Positions 18,179 through 27,654 of a stretch of DNA of 44,128 nucleotides are shown here, in pieces (within the stretch, counting starts at the first letter, position 1; each line of letters starts with the position of its first letter). The notes beneath the pieces were generated by a model. That model searched no databases. It saw only the letters and a list, made by a program, of their open reading frames with translations, and had not been told where the DNA came from. A program made the translations under genes and the position numbers. The DNA lies in assembly GCA_944332635.1 (NCBI GenBank), contig CALVKI010000068.1, positions 1-44,128 on the forward strand, read 5' to 3'. The DNA is from an uncultured Bacilli bacterium (GTDB taxonomy: Bacteria; Bacillota_I; Bacilli_A; RF39; UBA660).

Positions 18179-19181
18179 TGAAAAGAAGTGTATGGGTTGT
18201 GGAGTGTTGTTACAAGATGAAAATATTTTACAGGAAGGTTATACTACTAGTTTAGAAAATGATATTTGTCAAAGATGTTTTAGAATGAAAAATTATGGTG
18301 AATATCAGATGATTGCTAAGTCTAATGAAGAATATTTATCTATTCTTAGAAGTGTTGGTGAAACGAAAGATTTAGTGCTTTATATTACAGATCTATTAAA
18401 TGTTGATAAGGATATAGAAATGGTACGTCGACTAGTACCTAATAAGATGATATTGGTATTAAACAAAAAGGATGCCTTACCAAAGTCTGTTAAAGAGGAA
18501 AAGTTAATTCAATATTTTAAGAATATGAACTTGAATTTTGAGGAAATAATAGTTGTTAGTGTTAATAAAAATTATAATATTGACTATTTATTGAAGCGCA
18601 TTAAATATTATCAAACAAGTAAAAATGTATATGCAATCGGTCATACAAATGCTGGGAAAAGTAGTTTAATTAATAAACTTATTAAAAATTATTCTAATAA
18701 AACTCAGGAGATTACTATGTCTCCACTTCCAAGTACTACATTAAATACCATTACTATAGAGATTAATGATTATTTGACGTTGATTGATACGCCTGGACTT
18801 ATTGATAGTGGTTCTATTTTAAATATTGTTGATACTAGGATGGTAAAAAAAATATCTCCTGTTAAGGAAATAAAACCTAAGACTTATCAAATTCGTAAAA
18901 ACCAATCTATTCTTATTGAAAATTTGGTAAGGGTTGATTATATCGATGGAGTAAAAAATAGTTTTACTTTGTATGTATCAAATGATTTAAAAGTTAAAAG
19001 ACTTCTTAATTCTAGTAATAAGGATGATTTAAGGAATTTGAATAAGACATCATATCAGGTGAAGTATGGTGAAGATTTAGTTGTTTCTGGTCTTGGATTT
19101 ATTAAAATGGTTGATAAATGTCAAATAGATGTTTATATTGATCAAAATGTGGATACTTTTTTAAGAAAAAACTTAATTTAG
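18171..19181 (+). CDS. yqeH: Ribosome-biogenesis GTPase YqeH (circularly permuted)
   Basis: YqeH is a circularly permuted GTPase needed for 30S subunit assembly. A four-Cys zinc finger (C7, C10, C33, C36) is followed by G4 (NKKDALPKS), then G1 (GHTNAGKSSL), then G3 (DTPGL), the permuted order. The C-terminal TRAP-like RNA-binding domain follows. ATG 18171 is used, inside the yqeG tail; a longer frame opening at 18123 has no ribosome site. 336 residues, slightly short. In B. subtilis the next genes are aroE, yhbY, nadD, yqeK and rsfS; here a decayed gene follows instead. Confidence 0.94.
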   Translation: MTSEKKCMGCGVLLQDENILQEGYTTSLENDICQRCFRMKNYGEYQMIAKSNEEYLSILRSVGETKDLVLYITDLLNVDKDIEMVRRLVPNKMILVLNKKDALPKSVKEEKLIQYFKNMNLNFEEIIVVSVNKNYNIDYLLKRIKYYQTSKNVYAIGHTNAGKSSLINKLIKNYSNKTQEITMSPLPSTTLNTITIEINDYLTLIDTPGLIDSGSILNIVDTRMVKKISPVKEIKPKTYQIRKNQSILIENLVRVDYIDGVKNSFTLYVSNDLKVKRLLNSSNKDDLRNLNKTSYQVKYGEDLVVSGLGFIKMVDKCQIDVYIDQNVDTFLRKNLI

Positions 19182-19199
19182 TTAGGTTTTTTCTTTTTT
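19166..19199 (+). terminator. Terminator overlapping the yqeH stop
   Basis: AAAAAACTTAA and TTAGGTTTTTT form an eleven-pair stem with one G-U pair and a five-base loop that contains part of the stop, followed by CTTTTTT. Confidence 0.75.
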
Positions 19200-19228
19200 A
19201 GTAATTAGAATACTAAGTAGGTGATGTT

Positions 19229-19665
19229 ATGAAGTTATTTGATATAGTTTCAGCATTTGGCGATTTTGTTGGAACAAAGAGAGTTTTGACTTGGAATGTT
19301 AAATAAGTAAAGGAATTTATAAAGGAAGGATTTTTAGTTGCAAAGGATTATGCTCTCTATTTTAGACCTCGCTTTTTTTTCGTCTGATAATCGTGTTACA
19401 AATCCTAAAGCATTTGTTGCAGATATTTTTTAAGGATGCAAATTCAATTTTATATAATGTTACAATAGACAGTTAATTAGAGAGGTTTAGATTTGAAGAT
19501 TTTTGGTGGGATTATTATCTTTATTTAGAACAGAAATTATAAAATTCACAGATTGCTTTTTATCATAGTATTGGTTGAGGTTTTGATGATTCTTTTTTTA
19601 TGTTTTTAATAGATGATATTTTAGTTTCTTATGATGTGTTTTATCAGTTTTATGGGGGAAGTTAA
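19229..19665 (+). pseudogene. Decayed gene of unknown family, about 144 codons
   Basis: An intact ribosome site (AGGTGATGTT) and ATG 19229 open a frame that stops after 25 codons (TAA 19304-19306), but coding character continues in the same frame. Removing one T from the T8 run at 19373-19380 and one from the T6 run at 19426-19431 restores a single frame up to TAA 19663-19665. Three further in-frame stops remain (TAA 19474, TAA 19540, TGA 19576). The reconstructed product is about 144 residues, with aromatic-rich segments such as RFEDFWWDYYLYLEQKL and YDVFYQFYGGS. I do not recognise it. It lies alone between yqeH and dnaG. Sequencing error is an unlikely explanation for four stops plus two shifts. 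Confidence 0.7.
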
Positions 19666-19709
19666 GTGATATAAAAATTATAGAAGTAGTGGAAAAAATT
19701 ATAAAAATG

Positions 19710-19718
19710 TGATATAAT
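19710..19718 (+). promoter_or_regulatory. Extended -10 promoter of dnaG-rpoD-trmK
   Basis: TGATATAAT fits the TGnTATAAT extended form; no -35 box is evident. ATG of dnaG is 28 bases downstream. Confidence 0.55.
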
Positions 19719-19745
19719 TAGTAATGTTTTATAGGAGTGGTGTCA

Positions 19746-21488
19746 ATGAATAATGAACTTGCAAACGAAATACGTAGTAAGTGCGATATTGTTGATATCG
19801 TTGGTGAAAGAATTCCTTTAGTTGCTAGAGGGAAAAATTTTTTTGGTGTTTGTCCTTTTCATGATGATTCCAATCCTTCTTTGTGTGTTTCTCGAGAAAA
19901 ACAGATATATACTTGTTTTTCTTGTCATGCTACAGGTAATGTTTTTACTTTTTTAATGAATTATGAACATATGGATTTTAGGGAAACATTGCATTATTTA
20001 GGAGAAAAAGTAGGAATAGATGTTTCTAGTGTTCATATTAAGAAAAAAAATACAATGTTTGATTCATTTTATGATGCTTATCAGTTTTCTTTAAAATATT
20101 TTCAAAATAATTTACAATCTAAATTAGGTAAAGATGCTAGAAATTATTTAGCAACTCGTAAAATTGACGATAGTGTTATTAAAGAATTTGAGATTGGTTT
20201 ATCATTAAATAATAGTAATGATTTGACTAATTTACTGGTTAATAAAAAATATAATTTGGGTGATTTAAATAAGATTGGTTTATCTAGTGATGATAGAGAT
20301 GTTTATATTAATCGTATAATGTTTCCCTTGTATGATTTAACTGGTAAGGTAGTTGGGTTTAGTGGGAGAATTTATCAAAATAATGGTCAAAATAAATATT
20401 TAAACACAAAGGAAACACCGATTTTTAAAAAAGGACAACTTTTATATCATTATCATGTTGCAAGGGAAGAATGTAGACTTAAGAAATCGGTTATTGTCAT
20501 GGAAGGTTTTATGGATGTTATTCGTGCTAGTACGATAGGAGTTCGTAATACAGTTGCTTTGATGGGAACTGCTCTTACTCGTGAACAGTTGGAATTAATT
20601 AAAAGGCTTTCTACTAATGTTATTTTATGTTTAGATGGTGATGATCCTGGCGTTCATGCAACAATAAACATTGGTGATATGCTTTTAGAAGAAGAAATAG
20701 AAGCAAAAGTGTTAGTTCTGCCTAATCCTGATGATCCTGATAGTTTTATTTTAAATCATGGGAAAGAAAGTTTTCTTAATTTGTTGGATAGTGCAATTAC
20801 ATTTAATGATTTTAAACTTCGCAAATTAAAAGAAAAAGTGGATTTTCGTAGTGATGAGGAAACAGCTTTGTATATTAATCAAGTATTACAAGAAACAGTT
20901 AAAGTTCAAGATCCTATTAGAGTAGAAATAATATTAAAAAAACTTGCAAAAGAGTTTGATTTGAGTTATAATACACTGGAAATGCGTTTTCGTGAATTAG
21001 ATAAACCTAAATCAAGAAAAAAAATAACTGCAGTTACATATCAGAAGGCAAAGAAAAAAACAAAGTATGAAAAAGCTATAGAACAGGTTCTTTATTTTAT
21101 GCTTAATAATGATTGGGTTATTAATCAATTTGAGAAGGAAAGAATCATATTTCCTAATGAGGGAAGTCGTTTATTAGCAAGTGAAATAGTTTATTATTAT
21201 ACAACATATGGTCAGATTAATATTCCAGATTTTTATACTTATGTTCAAGATAAAGAAGAAGTTGTAAACTTTCTTAATGATATTTTAGCAAGTGATTATT
21301 TAGAGTCTACTACTAGAGATGAATTGTTTGAATATTTTGGAGTAATTCGAGAATATAGTCGAGCTCAAGAAATTAAGAGACTTACTAATTCATTGTCTAA
21401 AGAAGTTGACCCTATTATACAAGCTGAGATTGCTGATAAGATTCGGAAGTTACGGATAGGAGATAATAAGAATGGTTGGAGAAATTAA
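19746..21488 (+). CDS. dnaG: DNA primase DnaG
   Basis: DnaG makes RNA primers for DNA replication. The N-terminal zinc ribbon is complete: C36, H39, C57, C60. The TOPRIM core includes [11 protein letters not shown] (metal Glu) and LDGDDPG (metal Asp). A C-terminal helicase-binding region makes up the last 150 residues. ATG 19746 follows AGGAGTGG; GTG 19737 and 19740 lie inside that site. 580 residues, normal. The end overlaps rpoD by 17 bases, keeping the classical dnaG-rpoD pair. Confidence 0.97.
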   Translation: MNNELANEIRSKCDIVDIVGERIPLVARGKNFFGVCPFHDDSNPSLCVSREKQIYTCFSCHATGNVFTFLMNYEHMDFRETLHYLGEKVGIDVSSVHIKKKNTMFDSFYDAYQFSLKYFQNNLQSKLGKDARNYLATRKIDDSVIKEFEIGLSLNNSNDLTNLLVNKKYNLGDLNKIGLSSDDRDVYINRIMFPLYDLTGKVVGFSGRIYQNNGQNKYLNTKETPIFKKGQLLYHYHVAREECRLKKSVIVMEGFMDVIRASTIGVRNTVALMGTALTREQLELIKRLSTNVILCLDGDDPGVHATINIGDMLLEEEIEAKVLVLPNPDDPDSFILNHGKESFLNLLDSAITFNDFKLRKLKEKVDFRSDEETALYINQVLQETVKVQDPIRVEIILKKLAKEFDLSYNTLEMRFRELDKPKSRKKITAVTYQKAKKKTKYEKAIEQVLYFMLNNDWVINQFEKERIIFPNEGSRLLASEIVYYYTTYGQINIPDFYTYVQDKEEVVNFLNDILASDYLESTTRDELFEYFGVIREYSRAQEIKRLTNSLSKEVDPIIQAEIADKIRKLRIGDNKNGWRN

Positions 21489-22563
21489 AACAATTGAAGA
21501 GAGAAAACAAAAGTTACTAGCGTTGGGGAAAAAGCAGGGGTATATTACTTATGAACAGTTAGCTGATGAATTAAAAGGATTAGATATTGACAGTGATACA
21601 TTAGATGAACTTTATAATGCTTTAATGGAAGCAGAAATTGATATCGTATCTGAGGATGGTGGCGATGATGTAACAGCTGAAGAAATTACTGAAGAAGTGC
21701 CAATAGAAAATTTAACTTTATCTAAGGATGTTAAAATTAATGACCCAGTCCGTATGTATTTAAAAGAAATTGGGCGTATTAATTTGCTTACTAGTGATGA
21801 AGAATTTGAATATGCTAAACGTGCCGAAGAAGGAGATATGGAAGCAAAAAGAATGCTTGCTGAATCTAATTTACGTTTAGTTGTTAGTATAGCGAAGAGA
21901 TATGTAGGGCGAGGTATGTTATTTTTGGATTTAATTCAGGAAGGTAATATGGGACTTATGAAAGCAGTTGACAAATTTGATCCAACTAAAGGATATAAAT
22001 TTTCTACTTATGCAACTTGGTGGATTCGTCAAGCAATTACTCGAGCTATAGCAGATCAAGCTAGAACTATTCGTGTTCCAGTACATATGGTAGAGACTAT
22101 TAATAAACTTGCTCGTGTTCAACGTCAATTAACACAAGATTTAAATAGGGAACCAACAGATGAAGAAATTGCTAAAAAGTTAGGTATTTCTATTGAAAAG
22201 GTTCGTGAAGTATATAAAATTTCTCAAGATCCAGTTTCTTTAGAAACACCAATTGGTGAAGAAGATGATTCTCACTTAGGAGATTTTATTAAAGATGAGA
22301 GAACTATGGGACCTGAAGAATATGCAACTATTGAAATGTTAAAAGAAGAACTTCAAGGTGTTTTGGGTACACTTACTGATCGTGAAGAAAAAGTATTACG
22401 TTTGCGTTTTGGACTTGATGATGGGCAATGTCGTACGCTTGAAGAAGTTGGTCAAATCTTTGGTGTTACACGTGAAAGAATTCGTCAAATTGAAGCAAAA
22501 GCATTGCGTAAGTTAAGACATCCATCTCGTTCTAGAAAATTAAAGGATTTTTTAACTGATTAA
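21472..22563 (+). CDS. rpoD: Primary sigma factor SigA
   Basis: Housekeeping sigma-70. Region 1.1 is present in the Bacilli form (residues 1-75), then [16 protein letters not shown] (1.2), the [38 protein letters not shown] core (2.1-2.2), [17 protein letters not shown] (2.3-2.4), region 3, and region 4 with [20 protein letters not shown]. 363 residues, like B. subtilis SigA. The gene starts inside dnaG and ends with TAATG shared with trmK, so the three genes form one operon. Confidence 0.98.
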   Translation: MVGEIKTIEERKQKLLALGKKQGYITYEQLADELKGLDIDSDTLDELYNALMEAEIDIVSEDGGDDVTAEEITEEVPIENLTLSKDVKINDPVRMYLKEIGRINLLTSDEEFEYAKRAEEGDMEAKRMLAESNLRLVVSIAKRYVGRGMLFLDLIQEGNMGLMKAVDKFDPTKGYKFSTYATWWIRQAITRAIADQARTIRVPVHMVETINKLARVQRQLTQDLNREPTDEEIAKKLGISIEKVREVYKISQDPVSLETPIGEEDDSHLGDFIKDERTMGPEEYATIEMLKEELQGVLGTLTDREEKVLRLRFGLDDGQCRTLEEVGQIFGVTRERIRQIEAKALRKLRHPSRSRKLKDFLTD

Positions 22564-23228
22564 TGAAACTTAATGATAGATTAAAAAAAATAGGGGATTT
22601 AGTGGAAGCTAATTCCTTTTGTTTAGATGTTGGATGTGACCATGCTTTTTTAGATATTTATTTAGTACAAAAAAATAAAAATATTAAAGCTATAGCGAGT
22701 GATGTGGCGGAGGGACCTCTTAATCATGCAAGAGAAAACATAAGAAAATATCATATGGATGATAAAATAGAATGTCGTTTGGGGAATGGTTTAGATACTT
22801 ATAGTGATGGTATTAATACAATTATTATTTCTGGAATGGGTGGAAGAAATATGATTGGTATTTTTAAAGATCATATGGAAGTATTAAAGAAAGTAGATAC
22901 TATTATTCTTAGTCCAAATAATTATCAAGAGGATGTAAAACGCTTTCTTTGTAAGCATCATTTTTATATTTCTAATGAAGAATTAATAAGAACAGGAAAG
23001 TACATATATCAAATATCAGTATTTTCTAAAGGACATAAAAAGTATTCTAAAAAAGATTACTTTTTTGGCCCTGTACTGTTAGAAAAAAAAGATCAATTAT
23101 TTTATGAATATTATAAGCGTGAACTTGTATCTCGTGAAATATTAATTAAAGTATTACCTAAAAATTATCGATGGAAGAAATTTTTAGTAAAAAGAGAAAT
23201 TAAGCTATTAAAAGAAGAGATAAAGTAA
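22563..23228 (+). CDS. trmK: tRNA (adenine(22)-N1)-methyltransferase TrmK
   Basis: TrmK makes m1A at position 22 of tRNA. SAM motif I is CLDVGCDHAFLDIYL, then AIASDVAEGPLNHA (motif II) and IIISGMGGRNMI, the TrmK-specific motif; LSPNNYQEDVKRFL follows. 221 residues. It begins on the last base of the rpoD stop. In B. subtilis trmK (yqfN) also lies just after sigA, usually followed by the Nif3-like yqfO, which is missing here. Confidence 0.93.
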   Translation: MKLNDRLKKIGDLVEANSFCLDVGCDHAFLDIYLVQKNKNIKAIASDVAEGPLNHARENIRKYHMDDKIECRLGNGLDTYSDGINTIIISGMGGRNMIGIFKDHMEVLKKVDTIILSPNNYQEDVKRFLCKHHFYISNEELIRTGKYIYQISVFSKGHKKYSKKDYFFGPVLLEKKDQLFYEYYKRELVSREILIKVLPKNYRWKKFLVKREIKLLKEEIK

Positions 23229-23246
23229 TATTACTTTTCTTTTTTT
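23222..23246 (+). terminator. Terminator after the dnaG-rpoD-trmK operon
   Basis: AAAGTA-ATAT-TACTTT is a perfect palindrome followed by TCTTTTTTT; it overlaps the trmK stop. Confidence 0.65.
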
Positions 23247-23276
23247 GTGTTATACTTCTTTTTAAGAGGTGTTATG

Positions 23277-24131
23277 ATGAAAGAAAAGTTTTTAGAGTTG
23301 AAGGAGATAAATCCTGATTATTCTTTAGATCAATTACTTTATTATACTTATCAATTTATGGCTTTAAATTTACCTTTTGAACAAGTGAAAAGTAATATTT
23401 TAAGTGAGTTACAAATTGATGAGATGGAATATTATTTAAAGAATGTTGATTTAAAACTTCGTGATTATGTAGAAAAGAAAGTTTTTCCATTATGGGAGTT
23501 AAATGATAAAGGACATGGTCCAATTCATAGAACAGAGGTTATTAGAAGAATATTTGCTTTAAACGAAACCTTTCATTTACAACTTGATTCTAATATGCTT
23601 TTTGTGATTGCTAGTTATCATGATGTTGGTAAATATATTGATCATAAGAGACATCATCTGATAGCTGCAGAAAAGTTTATGAAAGATGAGGGAATAAAAC
23701 AGTTTTTTACTGATGATCAGAAAATTATAATTAAGGAAGCTATAGAGGATCATCGTTCTTCTAAGGAAGATGAACCTAGGAATGTTTATGGTAAATTAAT
23801 TTCTTCTGCAGATAGAAATACGACGATAGAAATGGTTTTTATCCGTAGCTTCTTTGTTGCTAAGGATAGAATGCCGGATATGAAGGTTAATGAATATTTA
23901 GATTATACGGTTAATCGTTTAAGAAATAGATATGGGGAAGAGAATCCAGAAAATATGTTTTTTGAAGATGATATCTATAAAGTGTTTTTAAATGATATGA
24001 GAGATTTATTAACTAGGTCAGATGATTTCAAGAATCTATATTGTGATGTTAACCATATTATTGATCGTGATAAAAATGTAGATTTTTATTCTGGTGTTGT
24101 GAATTATGGTAAAGTTTATCAAAAACTTTAA
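23277..24131 (+). CDS. HD-domain phosphohydrolase
   Basis: The HD metal motif set is intact: GHGPIHRTEVIRR (first His), SYHDVGKYIDH (His-Asp pair), EDHRSS, and SSADRNTTI (late Asp). An N-terminal helical region of about 75 residues precedes it. Such proteins cleave phosphoesters, often of nucleotides; a specific substrate cannot be read from the sequence. Two consecutive ATGs (23274, 23277) are possible starts; the second is better spaced from AGAGGTG. 285 residues. It has its own TATACT box and terminators on both sides, so it is a single-gene unit. Confidence 0.8.
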   Translation: MKEKFLELKEINPDYSLDQLLYYTYQFMALNLPFEQVKSNILSELQIDEMEYYLKNVDLKLRDYVEKKVFPLWELNDKGHGPIHRTEVIRRIFALNETFHLQLDSNMLFVIASYHDVGKYIDHKRHHLIAAEKFMKDEGIKQFFTDDQKIIIKEAIEDHRSSKEDEPRNVYGKLISSADRNTTIEMVFIRSFFVAKDRMPDMKVNEYLDYTVNRLRNRYGEENPENMFFEDDIYKVFLNDMRDLLTRSDDFKNLYCDVNHIIDRDKNVDFYSGVVNYGKVYQKL

Positions 24132-24150
24132 TTCTTATTAGAGTTTTTTT
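24121..24150 (+). terminator. Terminator overlapping the HD-gene stop
   Basis: A twelve-pair stem (24121-24132 with 24137-24148, one G-U pair), loop TCTT, followed by TT. It is AT-rich and therefore weaker than the ftsZ terminator. Confidence 0.6.
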
Positions 24151-24157
24151 ATTTTTA

Positions 24158-24166
24158 TGATATAAT
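24158..24166 (+). promoter_or_regulatory. Extended -10 promoter of the two CDF genes
   Basis: TGATATAAT, TGnTATAAT form, 25 bases before ATG 24192. No convincing -35 box. Confidence 0.5.
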
Positions 24167-24191
24167 TTTTGTTAGAATAGGAGTGTATGGT

Positions 24192-25061
24192 ATGACTAGA
24201 GAATTAAGAGCTTTAGTTTTTAGTATGATTTATAATTTTATCATTTCTATTATTAAACTTTTTGGAGGACTCTTTTTTCATTTAGGAAGTTTATTTGCTG
24301 ATGGGATACATACACTGAGTGATTTTATTACTGATTTGGTTTCTTTTTTGGGTGTTCATCTTTCAAAGAAAAGACCTACTAAAAGTCATCCTTTTGGTTT
24401 TGGAAGAATAGAGTATATTACTAATTTGTTTGTTGGTATGTTACTTGTTATTTTAGGTATTTATGTTATTGTTCAAGGTTTCTCGAGTGAAGCTTTTTTT
24501 CCGGATAATAGTATTTTTTTATTACTTTTGACTGTGTTTTTATTAAAATTAGTTGTTTTAATTTTTTTAATGTTTGCTAATATGAAAATTCGAAGTCAAG
24601 TATTAATTACTTCATTAAGAGAGACTAAAACGGATTTATATTCTACTATTATGGTGTTTGGAGTTGTATTATCTTTAAAATATTCTTATCTTTTTCCTAT
24701 ACTTAAATATGCTGATATAGTGGGTTCTAGTATTATTGGACTTATGATTTTATCTTTGGCTTTTAAGACTATTTCCGAAAATGTGTTATCTTTGCTTGGA
24801 GAAGCAGAAGTAGATTCTAAATTGGTTTCTGATATACGTCAGTTTATTCTTGGTTTTCGCGGTGTTAAGGATACTAAGTTGATGCTTATTAAATATGGTG
24901 ATTATTATCAGATTCATGTAATAGTAGAAGTTGATGAAAAGTTAAGTGTGAGAAGAGTTACTAATTTAGAACGTCGTTTGAAGAAAGCTTTGGTATCTCA
25001 TCGATCTTTTCATGTTAAATATCCAACAATTTATATAACTAATGATTTAGGAAAGGAATAA
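24192..25061 (+). CDS. Cation diffusion facilitator family transporter (paralogue 1)
   Basis: Six transmembrane helices followed by a cytoplasmic domain of about 80 residues, the CDF layout; these proteins export divalent metals in exchange for protons. Helix 2 carries ADGIHTLSD (H40, D44), the usual HxxxD. The helix 5 partner, normally HxxxD, reads E144-T-K-T-D148. The loop HPFGFGRIEY replaces the common HPYGHGRAE, losing a His. These changes imply an altered metal preference, perhaps manganese, iron or another hard cation; that is inference. ATG 24192 follows TAGGAGTG. Four bases before the second paralogue. 289 residues. Confidence 0.85.
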   Translation: MTRELRALVFSMIYNFIISIIKLFGGLFFHLGSLFADGIHTLSDFITDLVSFLGVHLSKKRPTKSHPFGFGRIEYITNLFVGMLLVILGIYVIVQGFSSEAFFPDNSIFLLLLTVFLLKLVVLIFLMFANMKIRSQVLITSLRETKTDLYSTIMVFGVVLSLKYSYLFPILKYADIVGSSIIGLMILSLAFKTISENVLSLLGEAEVDSKLVSDIRQFILGFRGVKDTKLMLIKYGDYYQIHVIVEVDEKLSVRRVTNLERRLKKALVSHRSFHVKYPTIYITNDLGKE

Positions 25062-25065
25062 TTTT

Positions 25066-25929
25066 ATGGGTAAAGAAGCAAGTGTTTTAGTATTTAGTAT
25101 GATTTCTAATTTGATTATTTCTGTATTTAAAATTGTAGGTGGATTGATTTTTCAATTTAGTTCGTTATTGGCTGATGGTCTTCAAACTTTTAGTGATTTT
25201 ATTACTGATATTGTGTCTTTTATAGGTGCAAAGTTTTCTAGGAAACAACCTACTAAAAGTCATCCTTTTGGTTTTGGAAAAGTTGAGTATCTTACTAACT
25301 TGTTTGTAGGAGTGCTTTTGTTACTACTTTCTATTTTTATTGTCGTCAATGGGATGTTTAGTAGTTGGCATATTCCTAATATTTTGGTTTTATGGATTTT
25401 GCTTGTTTGCTTGGTAGTTAAACTGGTTGTTTTGTTTTTTCTTTATTTTGTTGGAGAAAAGATTAACAGTCAGTTGCTTATTACTTCTTTTTCAGAATCT
25501 AAGATGGATTTGTTTTCTTCACTTGGTGTTGTAGTTGCAACTATATTATTACAATTTTCTGATAAAATTCTTATTTTTCGCTATGTAGATTTGATAGTTG
25601 GAATTATTCTTGGTTTATTAGTTTTTAAAACGTCTTTGGAAATTTTAATAGAAAATTCAATGAATTTAATTGGGAAAGTAGAAACAGATTCTAAGTTGAG
25701 TAGGGAGATTGAAGAGTTCCTTTTGAATATCCCTGGGGTTGAAAAAGTGAAACTTTTTTTAATTCGTTATGGTAAATATTATAAATTACAAATGATTGTG
25801 GAGATGGATTCTAGACTTACTTTACGACAAGTTACTAATTTAGAGGAAAAAATAAAAAAGCAATTAGTTTTACATAGAAATTTTCATGTTAAATATCCTA
25901 CTATTTATGTTACTAGTCATTTAGACTAA
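25066..25929 (+). CDS. Cation diffusion facilitator family transporter (paralogue 2)
   Basis: Same length (287 residues) and plan as the preceding gene, with a 31-base identical DNA stretch (24375-24405 and 25249-25279), so the pair arose by tandem duplication. Helix 2 reads ADGLQTFSD: the metal His is Gln40 while Asp44 is kept. Helix 5 reads E144-S-K-M-D148. With neither family His present, this copy may be a structural partner of paralogue 1 or have a different substrate. AAGGA eight to ten bases before ATG 25066 is the ribosome site. CDF proteins work as dimers, so a heterodimer is possible. Confidence 0.83.
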   Translation: MGKEASVLVFSMISNLIISVFKIVGGLIFQFSSLLADGLQTFSDFITDIVSFIGAKFSRKQPTKSHPFGFGKVEYLTNLFVGVLLLLLSIFIVVNGMFSSWHIPNILVLWILLVCLVVKLVVLFFLYFVGEKINSQLLITSFSESKMDLFSSLGVVVATILLQFSDKILIFRYVDLIVGIILGLLVFKTSLEILIENSMNLIGKVETDSKLSREIEEFLLNIPGVEKVKLFLIRYGKYYKLQMIVEMDSRLTLRQVTNLEEKIKKQLVLHRNFHVKYPTIYVTSHLD

Positions 25930-25962
25930 AAAAAACTTCAGAAGTTTTTCTGAAGTTTTTTA
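25928..25962. terminator. Bidirectional terminator between the CDF pair and the PepSY gene
   Basis: AAAAACTTCAG and CTGAAGTTTTT form an eleven-pair stem with T runs on both strands. It serves two convergent units and overlaps both stop codons. Confidence 0.92.
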
Positions 25963-26487
25963 ATCATAAAGTCTGTCTTTGTCATAATTTAGAATTTCAC
26001 CTGATTTAGATATATCAAAATCATATTCATAAGTGTTATCCTTATATTCAATTTCATAGACTGTTATTCCATCATCAATTTCTTCTCTGGCTTTTACTAA
26101 TGTAGTATTACTTTCATTTAGATTGGCATACTTTAAAGCTATTTCTTTTGCCTTTTCTAAAGTTATTTCTGGGGTGTTTTGATTCGCTGGGTTATTTGTT
26201 GTAACAGAAGTAAAATCTGTATAAATTATTTTTCCTTCTTTTGCATCAACTTTTGCTTCGTATTCATTATTGTTGTAATAAAAATCTACTTCATATTGAT
26301 TTTTTTTCATTTCTAAGTCAATATTTTCAAAGTATATGTCTTCTTTTGAAATATTAAGATATTTTGCAAGATTTTCTTTTATGTCCTCTTTATTCATAAA
26401 GGCAGTATTTACATAAATTAAAAATCCTATTACAATAACGATAATAATAGCAGTTAGTCCTATTAAAATTTTGACCAATTTTGGCAT
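25960..26487 (-). CDS. Membrane-anchored PepSY-domain protein
   Basis: One N-terminal transmembrane helix (about 7-28) followed by an outside region with two PepSY-like modules: the first with NLAKYLNISKEDIYFENIDLE and YEVDFYYNNNEYEAKVDAK, the second with TLEKAKEIALKYANL and YEIEYKDNTYEYDFDISK-SGEIL. PepSY domains are thought to restrain proteases or wall enzymes. ATG 26487 is preceded by GAGGTGA; an earlier in-frame ATG has no ribosome site. Second gene of a minus-strand pair, 48 bases after the DUF3792-like gene. 175 residues. Confidence 0.8.
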   Translation of the reverse strand: MPKLVKILIGLTAIIIVIVIGFLIYVNTAFMNKEDIKENLAKYLNISKEDIYFENIDLEMKKNQYEVDFYYNNNEYEAKVDAKEGKIIYTDFTSVTTNNPANQNTPEITLEKAKEIALKYANLNESNTTLVKAREEIDDGITVYEIEYKDNTYEYDFDISKSGEILNYDKDRLYD

Positions 26488-26535
26488 ATTTTTCACCTCA
26501 ACATTATTGTAATATAGAATTTTTTGTTTGTCCAA

Positions 26536-26892
26536 TTATTTCTTATTAATACCAATCATTCCACCTAATATAGCAGTTGTTAGAATTATTAAATCATAAA
26601 GTAGTATTTTTAACTTTAAACTTTCGTTTGTTAGTAAAGTTAGCAATGTGAAGACGATAATTATGAAAGTTCCTAATTTTAATCCTTCTAAGTATCCTTT
26701 TGAGTTGGCTTTTTTTCCTAGAATTATGCCGCTAACTAAAATGTTTCCTAGCAGTATGATTAATTTTAAAGCTTGATAGATATTTGATGATATTAAGTTA
26801 AAATGATATAGTATTGTGATTATTAAAAGTGAGACTGTTATACTTAATATAGTATATAAAAATCTGAATGAATATTTTTTTATTATTTCCAT
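26536..26892 (-). CDS. Small four-helix membrane protein (TIGR04086/DUF3792-like)
   Basis: 118 residues with four hydrophobic helices. The segment LKLIILLGNILVSGIILGKKANSKGYLEGLKLG, with the conserved Gly and Lys-Gly pattern between helices 2 and 3, is typical of the Firmicute YrzE/TIGR04086 group, function unknown. GAGGTG lies eight bases before ATG 26892. Head-to-head with the DUF421 gene across a 73-base gap that must hold both promoters. Confidence 0.7.
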   Translation of the reverse strand: MEIIKKYSFRFLYTILSITVSLLIITILYHFNLISSNIYQALKLIILLGNILVSGIILGKKANSKGYLEGLKLGTFIIIVFTLLTLLTNESLKLKILLYDLIILTTAILGGMIGINKK

Positions 26893-26965
26893 AGTGCACC
26901 TCAATTCATTTTATGTTTTTGTATAAAAGTTATGAATTTGTTTATGCTATTAATAGGTGATAATT

Positions 26966-27610
26966 ATGGTATATTTTACAGTTTTATGGAAAACTTTACT
27001 TTTTTACTTTTTTATCATGATAATTTATAGAATTATGGGAAAAAGAGAAGTTGGAGAATTATCTATAATGGATTTAATTGTTTCTATTTTTATTGCTGAG
27101 CTTGCTGCGATTTCTATTGATAATTATAAAGAGAATGTTTTTATTTCTATTATTCCAATTTTTGTTTTGGTTATTATTCAATTAGTAATTTCTAGAATTT
27201 CTTTAAGAAACACTAAAATTCGTAGTGTTTTAGATGGAAATCCATCTATGATTATTGAAAGGGGGAAAGTAAATTTTAAAGAAATGTTAAAACAGAGATA
27301 TAATTTAGACGATTTATTAGTACAACTACGTAGTAGAGGTATTAAATCTATTGAAGAAGTTGATTATGCTATATTGGAAACTAGTGGTAAACTTTCGGTA
27401 TTTAGAAAAGTGGATGATAAAAATAGAGTATATCCACTACCTATTATCATTGATGGTAAGATTCAGAAAGATGTTTTATATCAGATTGGAAAAGATTCAA
27501 TTTGGTTAATAAATGCTTTACGTCAAGAAAATTATTTATTGGAAGATGTTTTTTATGGATTTTATCAAAAAAATAAATTATTTTTAATAAAAAAAGAGAC
27601 TGTAAAATGA
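26966..27610 (+). CDS. DUF421 (YetF-type) membrane protein
   Basis: Three N-terminal membrane segments, including MGKREVGELSIMDLIVSIFIAE-LAA, the diagnostic DUF421 stretch, then a cytoplasmic domain with LDGNPSMIIERGKVN, LLVQLRSRGIKSIEEVDYAILE-T and the end of the two-lobed YetF domain (INALRQENYLLEDVFYGFY). In B. subtilis, members include YetF, YrbG and YdfS, several linked to spores; the molecular role is unknown. ATG 26966 follows AGGTGATAATT; the upstream in-frame GTG lies inside that site. It ends in TGA. 214 residues. Confidence 0.88.
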   Translation: MVYFTVLWKTLLFYFFIMIIYRIMGKREVGELSIMDLIVSIFIAELAAISIDNYKENVFISIIPIFVLVIIQLVISRISLRNTKIRSVLDGNPSMIIERGKVNFKEMLKQRYNLDDLLVQLRSRGIKSIEEVDYAILETSGKLSVFRKVDDKNRVYPLPIIIDGKIQKDVLYQIGKDSIWLINALRQENYLLEDVFYGFYQKNKLFLIKKETVK

Positions 27611-27654
27611 CATTTTTTTTTCTTATATAATGGTATTTTATTTTTGGTGATGAT

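Noticed and set aside
19229-19306. 25-residue small protein with a good ribosome site
   Set aside because: Coding character continues in frame after its stop, so it is the start of a decayed gene rather than a true small protein.
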